DNA from: Holophagae bacterium
Lineage (GTDB): Bacteria; Acidobacteriota; Thermoanaerobaculia; Thermoanaerobaculales; Thermoanaerobaculaceae
NCBI GenBank assembly: GCA_012516935.1
Contig: JAAYVZ010000209.1
Coordinates: 1 to 52,968, forward strand
Direction of reading: 5' to 3'
DNA: 52,968 bases
Made by a program: the position numbers and the translations under genes. Under the pieces are notes generated by a model. It made no database searches. It saw only the letters and a list, made by a program, of their open reading frames with translations, and was not told the origin of the DNA. Below are positions 1 to 7,933 of the stretch, piece by piece; the first letter of the stretch is position 1; each line of letters opens with the position of its first letter.

Positions 1-1
1 C

Positions 2-1072
2 GGTACCGCCACGCTTTCCGGCGAGGCTGACCTCGGCGAGCTTGCCCTCGAGGTCGGGCGGGTCATGGTCGACGCCATGGCGCTGCTGGACACCGCGAAC
101 GCGGCGACCTACGGCGAGCCGGTCGCCACGAAGGTGCGCTTGGGCGTCGGCAGCCGGCCCGGGATCCTGGTCACCGGGCACGACCTTCGCGACCTCGAGG
201 AGCTGCTCGAGCCCACCGCGGGCACCGGCGTCGACGTCGATACCCACTGCGAGATGTGGGCTGCGCACGCCTACCCGCGGCTGGCGGCGTACCCGCAGTT
301 GGTGGGCAACTACGGCAACGCCTGGTGGCTGCAGGAGGGGGAGTTCGAGGCGTTCGGCGGCCCGGTGCTCGTCACCTCCAACTGCGTCGTGCCCCCGCGC
401 GAGAGCTACCGGCAGCGGCTGTTCACCACCGGCGTGGCGGGCTTCCCGGGCGTGGCGCACGTCCCGGATGCCCCTGGCGGCGGGCCGAAGGACTTCTCGC
501 CGCTCGTCGAGCTGGCGCGCCGCTGCCGACCGCCCCGCCCGCTCGAGGGCGGCGAGGTGACGGGAGGGTTCTCCCACCGCTTCGTGGGCCAGCACCTCGG
601 TACGGTCTGCGACCTCGTGCGGCGCGGCAGGATCTCCCGCTTCGTCGTCATGGCCGGCTGCGACGGCCGCGACGGGTGCCGCGAGCACTTCACGCGGACA
701 GCGCTGCCGCCGGACGCCGTCATCCTCACCGCCGGCTGCGCCGAGTTCCGTTACATCAAGCAGGTGCACGGCGAGATCGAGGGGCTGCCGCGGGTCCTCG
801 ACACCGGGCAGTGCAACGACTGCTACTCGCTCGTGCGCATCGCCCTCGCGCTCGAGGCGCTCGGCGTGGCGAGCGTCAACGACCTGCCGATCGAGTACGA
901 CCTCGCCTGGTACGACCAGAAGGCCGTGGGGATCGTACTCGGGCTCGCCGCGCTCGGGGTGAGGGGGCTCCACATGGGGCCGACGCTGCCGGCGTACCTG
1001 CTCACGCCCGCAGGCCAGCGGTTCGCGGCGCGGCACGAGATCAGGCCGACCGCCCTCTCGCCCAGTTGCTAG
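2..1072 (+). CDS. hcp: Hybrid cluster protein (hydroxylamine/NO reductase), 3' part
   Basis: This is the C-terminal two thirds of hybrid cluster protein, a cytoplasmic Fe-S-O enzyme that reduces hydroxylamine or NO and takes part in nitrosative-stress defence. The reading frame is already open at base 2, so the start lies upstream of the window. Cluster-ligand landmarks of the family appear in order: a GHD histidine followed by LEELLE, a THCEM cysteine, MAGCDG, TAGCAEFRY, DTGQCNDCYS, and WYDQKAV near the end. The last motif is normally WYEQKAV, so the conserved Glu ligand (Glu494 in Desulfovibrio numbering) is Asp here. The end fits the family (GPTLPAYL, then a short tail). Identity is confident; catalytic properties are inferred. 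Confidence 0.93.
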   Translation, partial: GTATLSGEADLGELALEVGRVMVDAMALLDTANAATYGEPVATKVRLGVGSRPGILVTGHDLRDLEELLEPTAGTGVDVDTHCEMWAAHAYPRLAAYPQLVGNYGNAWWLQEGEFEAFGGPVLVTSNCVVPPRESYRQRLFTTGVAGFPGVAHVPDAPGGGPKDFSPLVELARRCRPPRPLEGGEVTGGFSHRFVGQHLGTVCDLVRRGRISRFVVMAGCDGRDGCREHFTRTALPPDAVILTAGCAEFRYIKQVHGEIEGLPRVLDTGQCNDCYSLVRIALALEALGVASVNDLPIEYDLAWYDQKAVGIVLGLAALGVRGLHMGPTLPAYLLTPAGQRFAARHEIRPTALSPSC

Positions 1073-1162
1073 TTGGTGGTGATTGGCTCACCGCCTGCAC
1101 GCCCACCCGTTGCACCCGCCCCACCACCTCCCCCGAGCCACCGCCGCCGCCCGGCTGCGGGG

Positions 1163-2116
1163 CTACCTGGCGGGGAGGTCGTGGGGCGGGGACGTGGAGG
1201 ACGGCCGGTCGGTGAGCAGGTGGAACTTGCGGCGTACGAGCGCCGCCAGGTCGCAGTCGAGCGGCTGCTTCGCCTGCCAGGTCGCGAGGCGTTCCGCCCA
1301 CTGCGCGCCCGCAAGGCGGGGGGCGAGCGAGCCGACGACGATCCGGCTGCCGTCGGCCAGCACGGCGAGCCCGCCGCCGAGCCCCACGGCCGGCTCGTCC
1401 GGTGCCGGCTCAGAGAGCTCGTAGGTCTCCGGGAAGGCCTCCTGCACGGCTCGGACCTGGGCGTGGTACGACCGGTTGACCCCCGGCGCCCAGATGTTGG
1501 CGGCCACCGCGCCTCCGGGCGCGAGGCGGCTGCGGACGAGCTGGAAGAACTCGACCGTCGTGAGCGCGTACGGAGCGTCCTCCGGCCCGAACGCGTCGAG
1601 CCAGATGAGGTCGTAGCGGGCTGGATCGCGGGCCAGGCGCTCCCGCCCGTCCATGGTGATGATCTGGAGCCCCGGCCCCGCCCGCACGCCGAACCACTCG
1701 CCCGCCACCTCGACGACCACCGGGTCGATGTCGACCACGTGCTGCGCGAGCTCGGGCCGGTAGCGCTGCAGCCAGCGCACGAGCGAGCCGCCGCCCAGCC
1801 CGATCATGAGCAGGCGCTTGACCTCGCCGGGCACGGCCAGGGTGGCCGCGAACGCCTGCGTGTACGGCAGCACGAGCCGGGTCGGGTCGTCGATGCGCAT
1901 GCAGCTCTGCAGCACTCGCCCCGGCGGGAACTCGAGGCAGCGCAGCCCGGTGGCGCCGTAGTCGCTGACCCGCACGCGGCCGAACGGCGAGGTGCGGTCG
2001 ACACGCACCACCTCGCCCGGTCGGGTGTCCTGGGCCCAGACCGCACCCCACGCCACCTGGCAGACGAGGACAGCCGCGCCACCGAGCCAGCCGCGCCAGC
2101 GAAGACCGTGCCTCAT
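1163..2116 (-). CDS. Exported spermidine-synthase-like methyltransferase-fold protein
   Basis: The protein has an N-terminal hydrophobic segment ending near AWGAVWAQ, which looks like a cleaved signal or membrane anchor, followed by a Rossmann-type domain of the polyamine aminopropyltransferase family. Visible family motifs are LLMIGLGGGSLVRW (nucleotide loop), VDIDPVVVEVA (acidic residue after strand 2), MDGRERLA and YDLIWLDAFG. Such exported or membrane-fused relatives are common and most have no demonstrated aminopropyl transfer, so I call it spermidine-synthase-like only. The ATG at 2116 was chosen because the signal begins there; an in-frame upstream extension only adds Ala/Gly-rich residues. 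The gene converges on hcp with a gap of about 90 nt. No Shine-Dalgarno sequence is evident. Confidence 0.75.
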   Translation of the reverse strand: MRHGLRWRGWLGGAAVLVCQVAWGAVWAQDTRPGEVVRVDRTSPFGRVRVSDYGATGLRCLEFPPGRVLQSCMRIDDPTRLVLPYTQAFAATLAVPGEVKRLLMIGLGGGSLVRWLQRYRPELAQHVVDIDPVVVEVAGEWFGVRAGPGLQIITMDGRERLARDPARYDLIWLDAFGPEDAPYALTTVEFFQLVRSRLAPGGAVAANIWAPGVNRSYHAQVRAVQEAFPETYELSEPAPDEPAVGLGGGLAVLADGSRIVVGSLAPRLAGAQWAERLATWQAKQPLDCDLAALVRRKFHLLTDRPSSTSPPHDLPAR

Positions 2117-2186
2117 CGCCGGCACGCTACCACCGGCCCCGGCCGCCGCCAAGCCGCTCTGCTATGGTCGCCGCCGGAGGCGCGAT

Positions 2187-2777
2187 ATGGACGAGCGGCT
2201 CGGGCGGCAGATCGGGTTCCTCCAAGAGGTCGACCGGCTCAAGGGCGTGCTGCGCCGGTCGTACGTGCTGGCCGGCGAGCGGCGGGAGAACGCGGCCGAG
2301 CACTGCTGGCACGTCGCGCTGGCCGCTGTCGTGCTGGCGGAGCACGCCGCCGAGCCCGTGGACGTGGGTCGGGTGGTGACGATGCTGCTGGTGCACGATC
2401 TCGTGGAGATCGACGCCGGTGACACCTTCGTCTACGATAGGGCTGCCCAGAACGACAAGAGGGAGCGTGAACGTGCCGCTGCTGACCGTGTGTTCGGGCT
2501 TCTCCCGGATGACCTCGGCAGTGGGTTGCGGGCGTTGTGGGAGGAGTTCGAGGCGCGTCTGAGCCCCGAGGCCCGCTTCGCCGCCGCCCTCGACCGCCTC
2601 CTGCCCCTGCACCATAACCTCTGGTGCCACGGAAAATCCTGGCAGGAGCATGGCATTCGCCTCGGACAGGTGCTCGAGGTCAACCGCCACATGGCCGAGG
2701 GCGCCCCAGCGCTGTGGGCACACGCCGAGGCGGCAGTCGAGCAAGCTGCCCGCGATGGCTTGCTGGCCGCGGAGTGA
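2187..2777 (+). CDS. HD-domain phosphohydrolase, YfbR/HDDC2-like
   Basis: A protein of 196 residues with a single HD domain. The metal-binding set is visible: His39 in AAEHCWH, His70-Asp71 in LLVHDLVEID, and Asp136 in LDRLLPLHHN. Length and motif spacing match the YfbR/HDDC2 group, whose characterised members are metal-dependent 5'-nucleotidases acting on deoxynucleoside monophosphates; that specificity is inferred here. The ATG at 2187 has a GGAGG box at 2176-2180, six bases upstream, which decides the start over an in-frame upstream extension. The gene is divergent from the spermidine-synthase-like gene with only about 70 nt between starts. Confidence 0.85.
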   Translation: MDERLGRQIGFLQEVDRLKGVLRRSYVLAGERRENAAEHCWHVALAAVVLAEHAAEPVDVGRVVTMLLVHDLVEIDAGDTFVYDRAAQNDKRERERAAADRVFGLLPDDLGSGLRALWEEFEARLSPEARFAAALDRLLPLHHNLWCHGKSWQEHGIRLGQVLEVNRHMAEGAPALWAHAEAAVEQAARDGLLAAE

Positions 2778-3016
2778 GCCAGAAAACCAGCCATGGCTCG
2801 GTTGCGCAAGAGCGGAGATGCCGGTGATGGTCCGCGCACGGAGCGGTGAGCACCCGGAACGAGCCGCCACCGCACCTCGCCAGCGAGGCGCCGCGGCCGG
2901 CTCTTGTGGCCCGCTACCCGCACGCGATCGACTTGCTGCGGTCGGACCAGATCGGGGCCCAGCCCGGTCTTGACCGCGCAGTCGTCGCCCCGGGCGAGGC
3001 GCAGCTCGAGTGCCGG

Positions 3017-3574
3017 CTAGCGCAGCGGGGGAACCTTGAGAAGTACCTCCGCCATCGGCACGAACCGCAGCGCCTCCGAATTGATGCAATAGCGCCGCCC
3101 GGTGGGGCGGGGGCCGTCGTCGAAGACGTGGCCGAGGTGGGCGTCGCAGCGGGCGCAACGGACCTCCGTGCGGACCATCCCCCACGAGCGGTCTGTGTGC
3201 GTCGTCAAGTTCTCCTCGGCCACCGGAGCGAAGAACGACGGCCAGCCGGTACCAGAGCTGAACTTGGCCGTGGAGACGAACAGGTCCGTCCCGCACGCCA
3301 CGCAGCGGTACAACCCGCTTTCCTTGTGATCGTGCAGTAGGCCGCAGAACGCCGGCTCGGTGCCGTGCTGGCGAGTGATGCGGTACTGCTCGGGCGTCAG
3401 CCGCGCCTTCCACTCCTCGTCGGTGTGGACGACGCGCTCGAGAGCGACGAACCCCTGTCGCTCGACGGAGTACAGACGCACCGATCCAGTCGGCTGGTCG
3501 GAACGGTCCGGGGGCGCACCAGCCCACAGCAGCAGCGGCAGACCGAGCAGCGTGATGGCAATCGTCGCGTCCAT
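3017..3574 (-). CDS. msrB: Peptide-methionine (R)-S-oxide reductase with signal peptide
   Basis: MsrB reduces the R-sulfoxide of methionine in proteins. The 185-residue product has a hydrophobic N-terminus ([16 protein letters not shown]) that suggests export to the periplasm. The MsrB domain then carries SGTGWPSFF, two zinc-binding CxxC pairs (Cys91/94 and Cys140/143), [11 protein letters not shown], and the catalytic Cys163 in [11 protein letters not shown]. The ATG at 3574 has a GGGGGAG Shine-Dalgarno a few bases upstream, better than the upstream TTG alternative. It stands alone, divergent from the tRNA genes. Envelope-repair function follows from the signal sequence and is an inference. 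Confidence 0.93.
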   Translation of the reverse strand: MDATIAITLLGLPLLLWAGAPPDRSDQPTGSVRLYSVERQGFVALERVVHTDEEWKARLTPEQYRITRQHGTEPAFCGLLHDHKESGLYRCVACGTDLFVSTAKFSSGTGWPSFFAPVAEENLTTHTDRSWGMVRTEVRCARCDAHLGHVFDDGPRPTGRRYCINSEALRFVPMAEVLLKVPPLR

Positions 3575-3653
3575 GAGCTCCCCCACGGAGTGCAAGCCCT
3601 CTCAGGGTACTGGTCATTCCCGAAGCGGCATACACCGACCGCGCTGGCACCGC

Positions 3654-3682
3654 TTGACAGGGGTAGCGGCCGACACTAGGAT
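3654..3682 (+). promoter_or_regulatory. Sigma-70-type promoter of the tRNA pair
   Basis: A perfect -35 box TTGACA (3654-3659) is separated by 17 bases from TAGGAT (3677-3682). Transcription would start about 20 bases before tRNA-Val. This is the clearest housekeeping promoter in the window and a useful reference for the others. Confidence 0.8.
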
Positions 3683-3709
3683 GACGCTCCCCGGGCGGTC
3701 TCCGTCCGT

Positions 3710-3784
3710 GGGAGGTTAGCTCAGCGGCAGAGCACCTGCCTTACACGCAGGGGGTCGCGGGTTCAAATCCCACACCTCCCACCA
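3710..3784 (+). tRNA. tRNA-Val (anticodon UAC)
   Basis: A complete cloverleaf. The acceptor stem GGGAGGT pairs with ACCTCCC, there is a D-arm around GCTCAG...GAGC, the anticodon stem CCTGC/GCAGG encloses the loop CTTACAC (anticodon TAC, reading GUA codons), and the T-arm GCGGGTTCAAATCCCAC has one weak end pair. The 3' CCA is encoded (3782-3784). Confidence 0.95.
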
Positions 3785-3810
3785 TTTGCGCGAGCGAGCC
3801 TGACCCGAGC

Positions 3811-3887
<77 letters not shown>

Positions 3888-3962
3888 ATTCTTCCTCGCG
3901 GTTGTGTGACCACTCCACGCATCGCAATTCGGAGGTACGCCACGGGCCCGGGCCTCTCGTGG

Positions 3963-3988
3963 CGAGCCGGCCGGAACCGGCCGGCTCG
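3963..3988 (+). terminator. Strong inverted repeat downstream of the tRNA pair
   Basis: A 12-base inverted repeat (3963-3974 and 3977-3988) with only AA between the arms, rich in GCCGGCC. As RNA it would fold with a four-base loop. No U-tract follows, so it may be a processing or termination signal for the tRNA transcript rather than a classical intrinsic terminator. Confidence 0.4.
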
Positions 3989-4034
3989 ATGCACGACACC
4001 CATTCCACCCTCCGCGCGAGTGCGGACGGCGGTC

Positions 4035-4056
4035 GGAAAAGCCGGCCGCGCGGCCG
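4035..4056 (-). terminator. Intrinsic terminator of the YegP-like gene
   Basis: Read on the minus strand, CGGCC-GCGC-GGCCG forms a hairpin (4043-4056) followed by GGCTTTT, the run of T lying at plus positions 4037-4040. It sits about 20 bases beyond the stop codon of the YegP-like gene. Confidence 0.5.
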
Positions 4057-4076
4057 TGGGTTTCGCCTGACGCGGG

Positions 4077-4409
4077 CTACGTCAGGTCGGCGGTGGGGGC
4101 ATCGGGGGCGTTTTTTTGCACCGACGCGATGCCGTTCTCCATCGAGGCAGCCGACTCGTACATCTCGCTCTGGCCGATGACCTGGCCGTTGGTGGCGATG
4201 AGGACGAAGTAGGGCTTGCCGTTTTTCGACGTGCGGCGATCGAAGCGACGGCCGTCGGCGGCGTTTCTTTGCACCGACGCGATGCCGTTCACGGCGCTCG
4301 CTTTGGACTCGTAGTGCTCGCTTTGCAGGATCACCTGCCCATTACTGGCCTTGAGGACAAACGAGAAACCGCCCTTCGCTCCCTTCCGGAGCTCGAACTT
4401 CCCTGCCAT
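4077..4409 (-). CDS. YegP-family protein, two DUF1508 repeats
   Basis: A small 110-residue protein made of two tandem YegP (DUF1508) repeats. Each has the pattern KFELRKGxxGxFxFVLKAxNGQVI...SExYxSxxxxxNGIASVQxNA (first repeat about residues 4-50, second about 56-102). The family folds as a small beta-sheet protein often found as a homodimer or tandem repeat; its function is poorly defined and sometimes linked to stress survival. The start has a strong AGGAGG box immediately upstream on the minus strand. The gene is monocistronic with its own terminator. Confidence 0.9.
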   Translation of the reverse strand: MAGKFELRKGAKGGFSFVLKASNGQVILQSEHYESKASAVNGIASVQRNAADGRRFDRRTSKNGKPYFVLIATNGQVIGQSEMYESAASMENGIASVQKNAPDAPTADLT

Positions 4410-4698
4410 CGCACACCTCCTGTCGACATCCGCGCGGTCTTTTCGTCATGCGCGGTACCGCTCCAGACAACGACGTTCATCCTAGTACAATTCCGATCGT
4501 TCGCTGCCGAGGCCACTTCTCCGTTGGCGCGACGACCTCGCGCGAGAGCGCGGGGCAACCCGCCTGCTTCCGAGATCGATCCCCGGTGTAGGCTATCACC
4601 GTGCAGCCTCACCTCCCTCGGACCCGCAGACCCCGCTCGGCGTTTCGCGCCGACCGTACCCAGTCCTCGGACGCTGGTCCCCGGTCAGGCGGCTCCCC
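4410..4698. other. Intergenic region between the YegP-like gene and the glycan operon
   Basis: Divergent region of 289 bases. No convincing ORF. A TAGGAT-like hexamer on the minus strand near 4490 and a TAGGCT on the plus strand near 4590 are possible -10 elements, but neither has a clear -35 partner. Confidence 0.3.
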
Positions 4699-5640
4699 GT
4701 GACGGTCGCGGCGATCGTCGTCAACTACAACGGCGGGGAGGACCTTCGGCGCTGCCTCGCGGCGCTCGCGGCGCAGACCGTTCCGCTGGCGATCGTGCTC
4801 GTGGACTGTGCCTCGACCGACGGCTCGCGGGCACTGGCCGAGTGCCCACCGGCTGGCGTGGTGGGCGTGCCGCTGCCCGATAACCGCGGGTACACCGGCG
4901 GGGCCAACGCCGGGCTCGAGGCACTGGGACCGTCGGTACGCACCGTGGGGTTCTTCAACCCCGACTGCTTTCCCACCTCGGGGTTTTTCGCCGCCGCTTG
5001 CGGCCGGCTGGCCGAGCCGGGGATCGGCGGCGTGGCGGGACGACTCGAGCGCCCAGGCGGCGAGCAGCTCGACTCGTGCGGACAGGTGCTGACACCGTGG
5101 CTGCTGCGGGTGCGCGACCGCGGGTACAGCGAGCCAGCGGCGGGCGCGTACCAGGAGGCGGCTCGCGTGCTGGCCGCCTGCGGTGCGGGGATGGTCTACC
5201 ACCGTGATGCCTTGGCCGCGGTGGCGGTCGGAGGTCGCGTCTTTCCGGACGAGTTCTTCGCTTTCTGGGAAGACGTCGATCTTGGGTGGCGGGTCAACGC
5301 GGCCGGGTGGCGGGTGGTGTACGAGCCGGCGGCGGTTGCGGTGCATCGCCGGGGCGGGACCGCCGAGCCCGGTTCCGGCCGCCTGCTGTTTCGCCGCCCG
5401 CCCGCTGTCGCCGCAGGAATCCTCGTCAACCGCTGGGCGACCTGGCTGCGCAACCTTGCGGCGGTTGATTTCTGGCCGCGCTTGCCCGTACTGTTGCCGG
5501 CAGATGCGATGGTGCTCCTGTTGGTCGGTTTGCGACGCCCGGCGGTTTGGTCGGCCGTGGTGCGGGCGCTACCCCGCCTGCGCACCGCGTGGCGGCAGCG
5601 GCCTCTGCTCCGTCGCCAGCGCCTGAGGGATCTGCGTTGA
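4699..5640 (+). CDS. Family 2 glycosyltransferase
   Basis: A 313-residue GT-A fold glycosyltransferase of the rhamnosyltransferase-like GT2 group. Signatures are the N-terminal AAIVVNYNGGEDLRRCL, the nucleotide-binding VLVDCASTDGS, the acceptor segment DNRGYTGGANAGL, the metal-site FFNPDCF and the catalytic-region WEDVDLGWR. A C-terminal hydrophobic stretch (LPVLLPADAMVLLLVGL) may associate it with the inner membrane. The GTG start at 4699 opens a chain of seven overlapping genes. It probably adds a sugar to a lipid-linked polysaccharide initiated by the next gene's product; donor and acceptor cannot be told. Confidence 0.87.
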   Translation: MTVAAIVVNYNGGEDLRRCLAALAAQTVPLAIVLVDCASTDGSRALAECPPAGVVGVPLPDNRGYTGGANAGLEALGPSVRTVGFFNPDCFPTSGFFAAACGRLAEPGIGGVAGRLERPGGEQLDSCGQVLTPWLLRVRDRGYSEPAAGAYQEAARVLAACGAGMVYHRDALAAVAVGGRVFPDEFFAFWEDVDLGWRVNAAGWRVVYEPAAVAVHRRGGTAEPGSGRLLFRRPPAVAAGILVNRWATWLRNLAAVDFWPRLPVLLPADAMVLLLVGLRRPAVWSAVVRALPRLRTAWRQRPLLRRQRLRDLR

Positions 5641-6650
5641 GCATCGCTCTGATGTTCCTGGTGCTGGTACTGGCGGTGCTGCTGGGTCTGTACTTCACCC
5701 CGGTGGCTCGTCAGGCGGCGCTGCGCTTCGGGATCGTCGACCGCCCCGACGGGAGGCTCAAGAACCAAGGTGAGCCGGTACCCTACCTCGGCGGGCTGGC
5801 CGTATTCCTCGCGTACCTCATGGCGCTCGGGCTGGTGCTGCCGTTCAACTCGCTGTTGCTGGGGCTGCTGCTGGCCGGGACGCTGACGCTGCTGGTGGGG
5901 CTGATCGACGACTTCGGGGTGCTCACGCCGCTCGCCAAGGTGGCCGGTCAGGGGGTGGCAATCTTCGTCCTGATCCGTTCGGGCGCCGTCATTGAGCTGA
6001 CAGAAGTCCCGCCCGAGCTGCGCTGGCCGCTCGCCGCAGCGTGGCTCCTGGCCGTCTGTAACGCCTTCAACCTGCTCGATATCATGGATGGCCTCGCGGC
6101 CGGCGTCGGGGTCATCGCAGCGCTCGGGCTGGGCACCGTGGCGTTGGTCGGGGGGGAGCTGCCCGAGGCGGCCGCAGCGTTCGCCCTGGCCGGGGCGCTC
6201 GGGGGGTTCCTCGTCTTCAACTTCAGCCCGGCTCGGATCTATCTCGGCGATGCCGGAAGCCTGACCACCGGGATCACGCTCGGGGCACTGGCGCTCGCCA
6301 TCCGCTGGACGGAGCACAGCGCCGCCGGGTTCCTCGCCCCCCTGGCAATCCTCGTCGTGCCGCTCGCCGATACCGCGTACGTGACCGTGCTGCGGGCACG
6401 GGCCGGCCGCCCGTTCTGGCATGGGAGCCGCGACCACTTTCCGCTTCGCCTGCGGCGCGCGTGGGGCGGCAGCGTGCGCCCGGCCGTGGTCACCTGCTAC
6501 GCCCTGGCCGCAGCGGGTGGGGTGATCGGTATCGGATGCGCCCTCTGGTGGTCCTGGCAGCTCTCGCTTTGGCTGCTCGGCGGGCTCGCGGTGGCGTTCG
6601 TCTCGTTGCTCGGGTGGCTGGCCGGCCTCGACATGCGGCAGGCGACATGA
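5637..6650 (+). CDS. Undecaprenyl-phosphate sugar-1-phosphate transferase (WecA/TagO type)
   Basis: A polytopic inner-membrane enzyme that transfers a sugar-1-phosphate, usually GlcNAc-1-P, to undecaprenyl phosphate and so starts polymer synthesis. Family motifs in order: GRLKNQGEPVPYLGGLAVF, the Asp pair in GLIDDFGVL, NAFNLLDIMDGLAAG, YLGDAGS and HGSRDHFPLRL. Roughly ten hydrophobic segments. I place the start at TTG 5637, which overlaps the GT2 stop as TTGA and has GAGGGAT six bases upstream; ATG 5652 is an alternative without a Shine-Dalgarno. The context of two glycosyltransferases supports exopolysaccharide or O-antigen-like synthesis. Confidence 0.88.
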   Translation: MSIALMFLVLVLAVLLGLYFTPVARQAALRFGIVDRPDGRLKNQGEPVPYLGGLAVFLAYLMALGLVLPFNSLLLGLLLAGTLTLLVGLIDDFGVLTPLAKVAGQGVAIFVLIRSGAVIELTEVPPELRWPLAAAWLLAVCNAFNLLDIMDGLAAGVGVIAALGLGTVALVGGELPEAAAAFALAGALGGFLVFNFSPARIYLGDAGSLTTGITLGALALAIRWTEHSAAGFLAPLAILVVPLADTAYVTVLRARAGRPFWHGSRDHFPLRLRRAWGGSVRPAVVTCYALAAAGGVIGIGCALWWSWQLSLWLLGGLAVAFVSLLGWLAGLDMRQAT

Positions 6651-7933
6651 GGAAGGTGATCGTTCTCGGTGCCGGGCTCACCGGTCTCTCGGCGGCCTTT
6701 CACCTGCGCCGGTACGGCGTCGACCCGGTCGTGTTGGAGCGCGAGGAGGTGGTCGGAGGGGCATGCCGCACGCTCGAGCAGGACGGCTTTGCCTTCGACC
6801 TCACTGGCCACCTCCTGCACCTTGGGCGGGAGGAGAGCCGGCGGCTCGTGACCGAGTTGGGGATCGCCCGCCGCCTGCGGTCGCTCGCTCGCCGCGCCGG
6901 CATCGCCGTGGCCGGCACCGTCACGCCGTACCCGATCCAGATCAACACCCACCGGCTGCCGCCCGCCATCCGGCGCGAATGCCTGCTGGGGGCGCTCGTC
7001 GCCCGCGAGCAGCCGGAGGCCCCGCAATCCGGCCCGTTCGCCGACTGGGCGCTGTCGCGCTTCGGGGAGGGGCTCTGCCGGCTATTCTTCTTTCCCTACA
7101 ACCAGAAGCTCTTCTGCGCCGAGGCCCGCGACTTCACGGCGGCATGGGTGGGGCGCTTCGTGCCGCGCCCCCGGCTCGAGGACCTGGTGGACGGAGCGCT
7201 GGGGCTGTTCCGACAACCGGTGGGGTACAACGCCACCTTTCTCTACCCGCGACAGGGCGGCATCCGGCTGCTCGCCGACACTCTGGCCCAGCACGTCCCG
7301 GGCCTCCGCCTGGGCAGCACGGTGCGGCGGTTGCACCTGCGCGAGCGAGCGCTCGAGCTCGCCTCGGGCGAGACCCTTGGTTGGGAGACGCTGATCGCGA
7401 CGGTGCCGCTTTCTCACCTGTGCCGGATGACGGACGACCTGCCACCCGGCCCCCGCGCAGCGGCCACCCGGCTGCGGGCGGTAGCGGTCGTCAACCTCAA
7501 CCTCGGCGTCGAGGGCCCGCCGCCCCGCCGCGAGCACTGGCTGTACGTGCCCGAAGCCCGCTTCCCGTTCTACCGCATCGGGTTTCCCTCCAACCACGGG
7601 AAGGTGGCGCCGCCTGGCTGCCACACCTTGTCGGTGGAGGTAAGCGTCCCCGCTGGCACGCCTGCTCCTCCGGATGTCTGGGGTCGCTGTCTCGACGGCC
7701 TGGAGGAGCTTGGGCTGCTGCGCCGCGAGCGCATCGCCACCCGCCTCGAGGCGCGCGTCGACCCTGGCTACGTGGTGTTCGATGCCGCGCTGGAGTCGGC
7801 TGTGAGCACGCTGCGAGAGGCGTTTGCGGCGGCCGGGGTGCGGCTGGCCGGCCGCTGGGCCTCCTGGAAGTACTCGGCGATGGAGGACGCTTTGCTCGAC
7901 GGCGCCAAGGTCGCCGAGGAGGTGGCGCCGTGA
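6647..7933 (+). CDS. FAD-dependent amine-oxidase/UGM-like oxidoreductase
   Basis: A 428-residue flavoprotein. The N-terminal dinucleotide-binding motif is VIVLGAGLTGLSAAFHLRR, followed by an acidic VLEREEVVGGACRT that would bind the ribose. The central FFFPYNQKLFCAE resembles the PYNxKxW segment seen in UDP-galactopyranose-mutase-like and protoporphyrinogen-oxidase-like proteins found in polysaccharide clusters. The C-terminal GRWASWKYSAMEDALLDGAKVAEE matches the FAD-pyrophosphate region. Start ATG 6647 overlaps the upstream stop as ATGA. Sugar or lipid-intermediate modification is inferred from context; the substrate is unknown. Confidence 0.8.
   Translation: MRKVIVLGAGLTGLSAAFHLRRYGVDPVVLEREEVVGGACRTLEQDGFAFDLTGHLLHLGREESRRLVTELGIARRLRSLARRAGIAVAGTVTPYPIQINTHRLPPAIRRECLLGALVAREQPEAPQSGPFADWALSRFGEGLCRLFFFPYNQKLFCAEARDFTAAWVGRFVPRPRLEDLVDGALGLFRQPVGYNATFLYPRQGGIRLLADTLAQHVPGLRLGSTVRRLHLRERALELASGETLGWETLIATVPLSHLCRMTDDLPPGPRAAATRLRAVAVVNLNLGVEGPPPRREHWLYVPEARFPFYRIGFPSNHGKVAPPGCHTLSVEVSVPAGTPAPPDVWGRCLDGLEELGLLRRERIATRLEARVDPGYVVFDAALESAVSTLREAFAAAGVRLAGRWASWKYSAMEDALLDGAKVAEEVAP

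Noticed and set aside
1073-2422. 449-codon plus-strand frame opposite the spermidine-synthase-like gene
   Set aside because: Arg/Pro/Ala-rich shadow of a real minus-strand gene, no domain, and it runs into the HD-domain gene.
2127-3650. 507-codon minus-strand frame across the HD and msrB genes
   Set aside because: Low-complexity translation; real coding signals with motifs lie in other frames on both sides.
3963-4060. GCCGGCC-rich inverted repeats as a possible CRISPR or attachment site next to the tRNAs
   Set aside because: No regular spacers, no repeat of the tRNA 3' end and no integrase; they read better as transcript-end hairpins.
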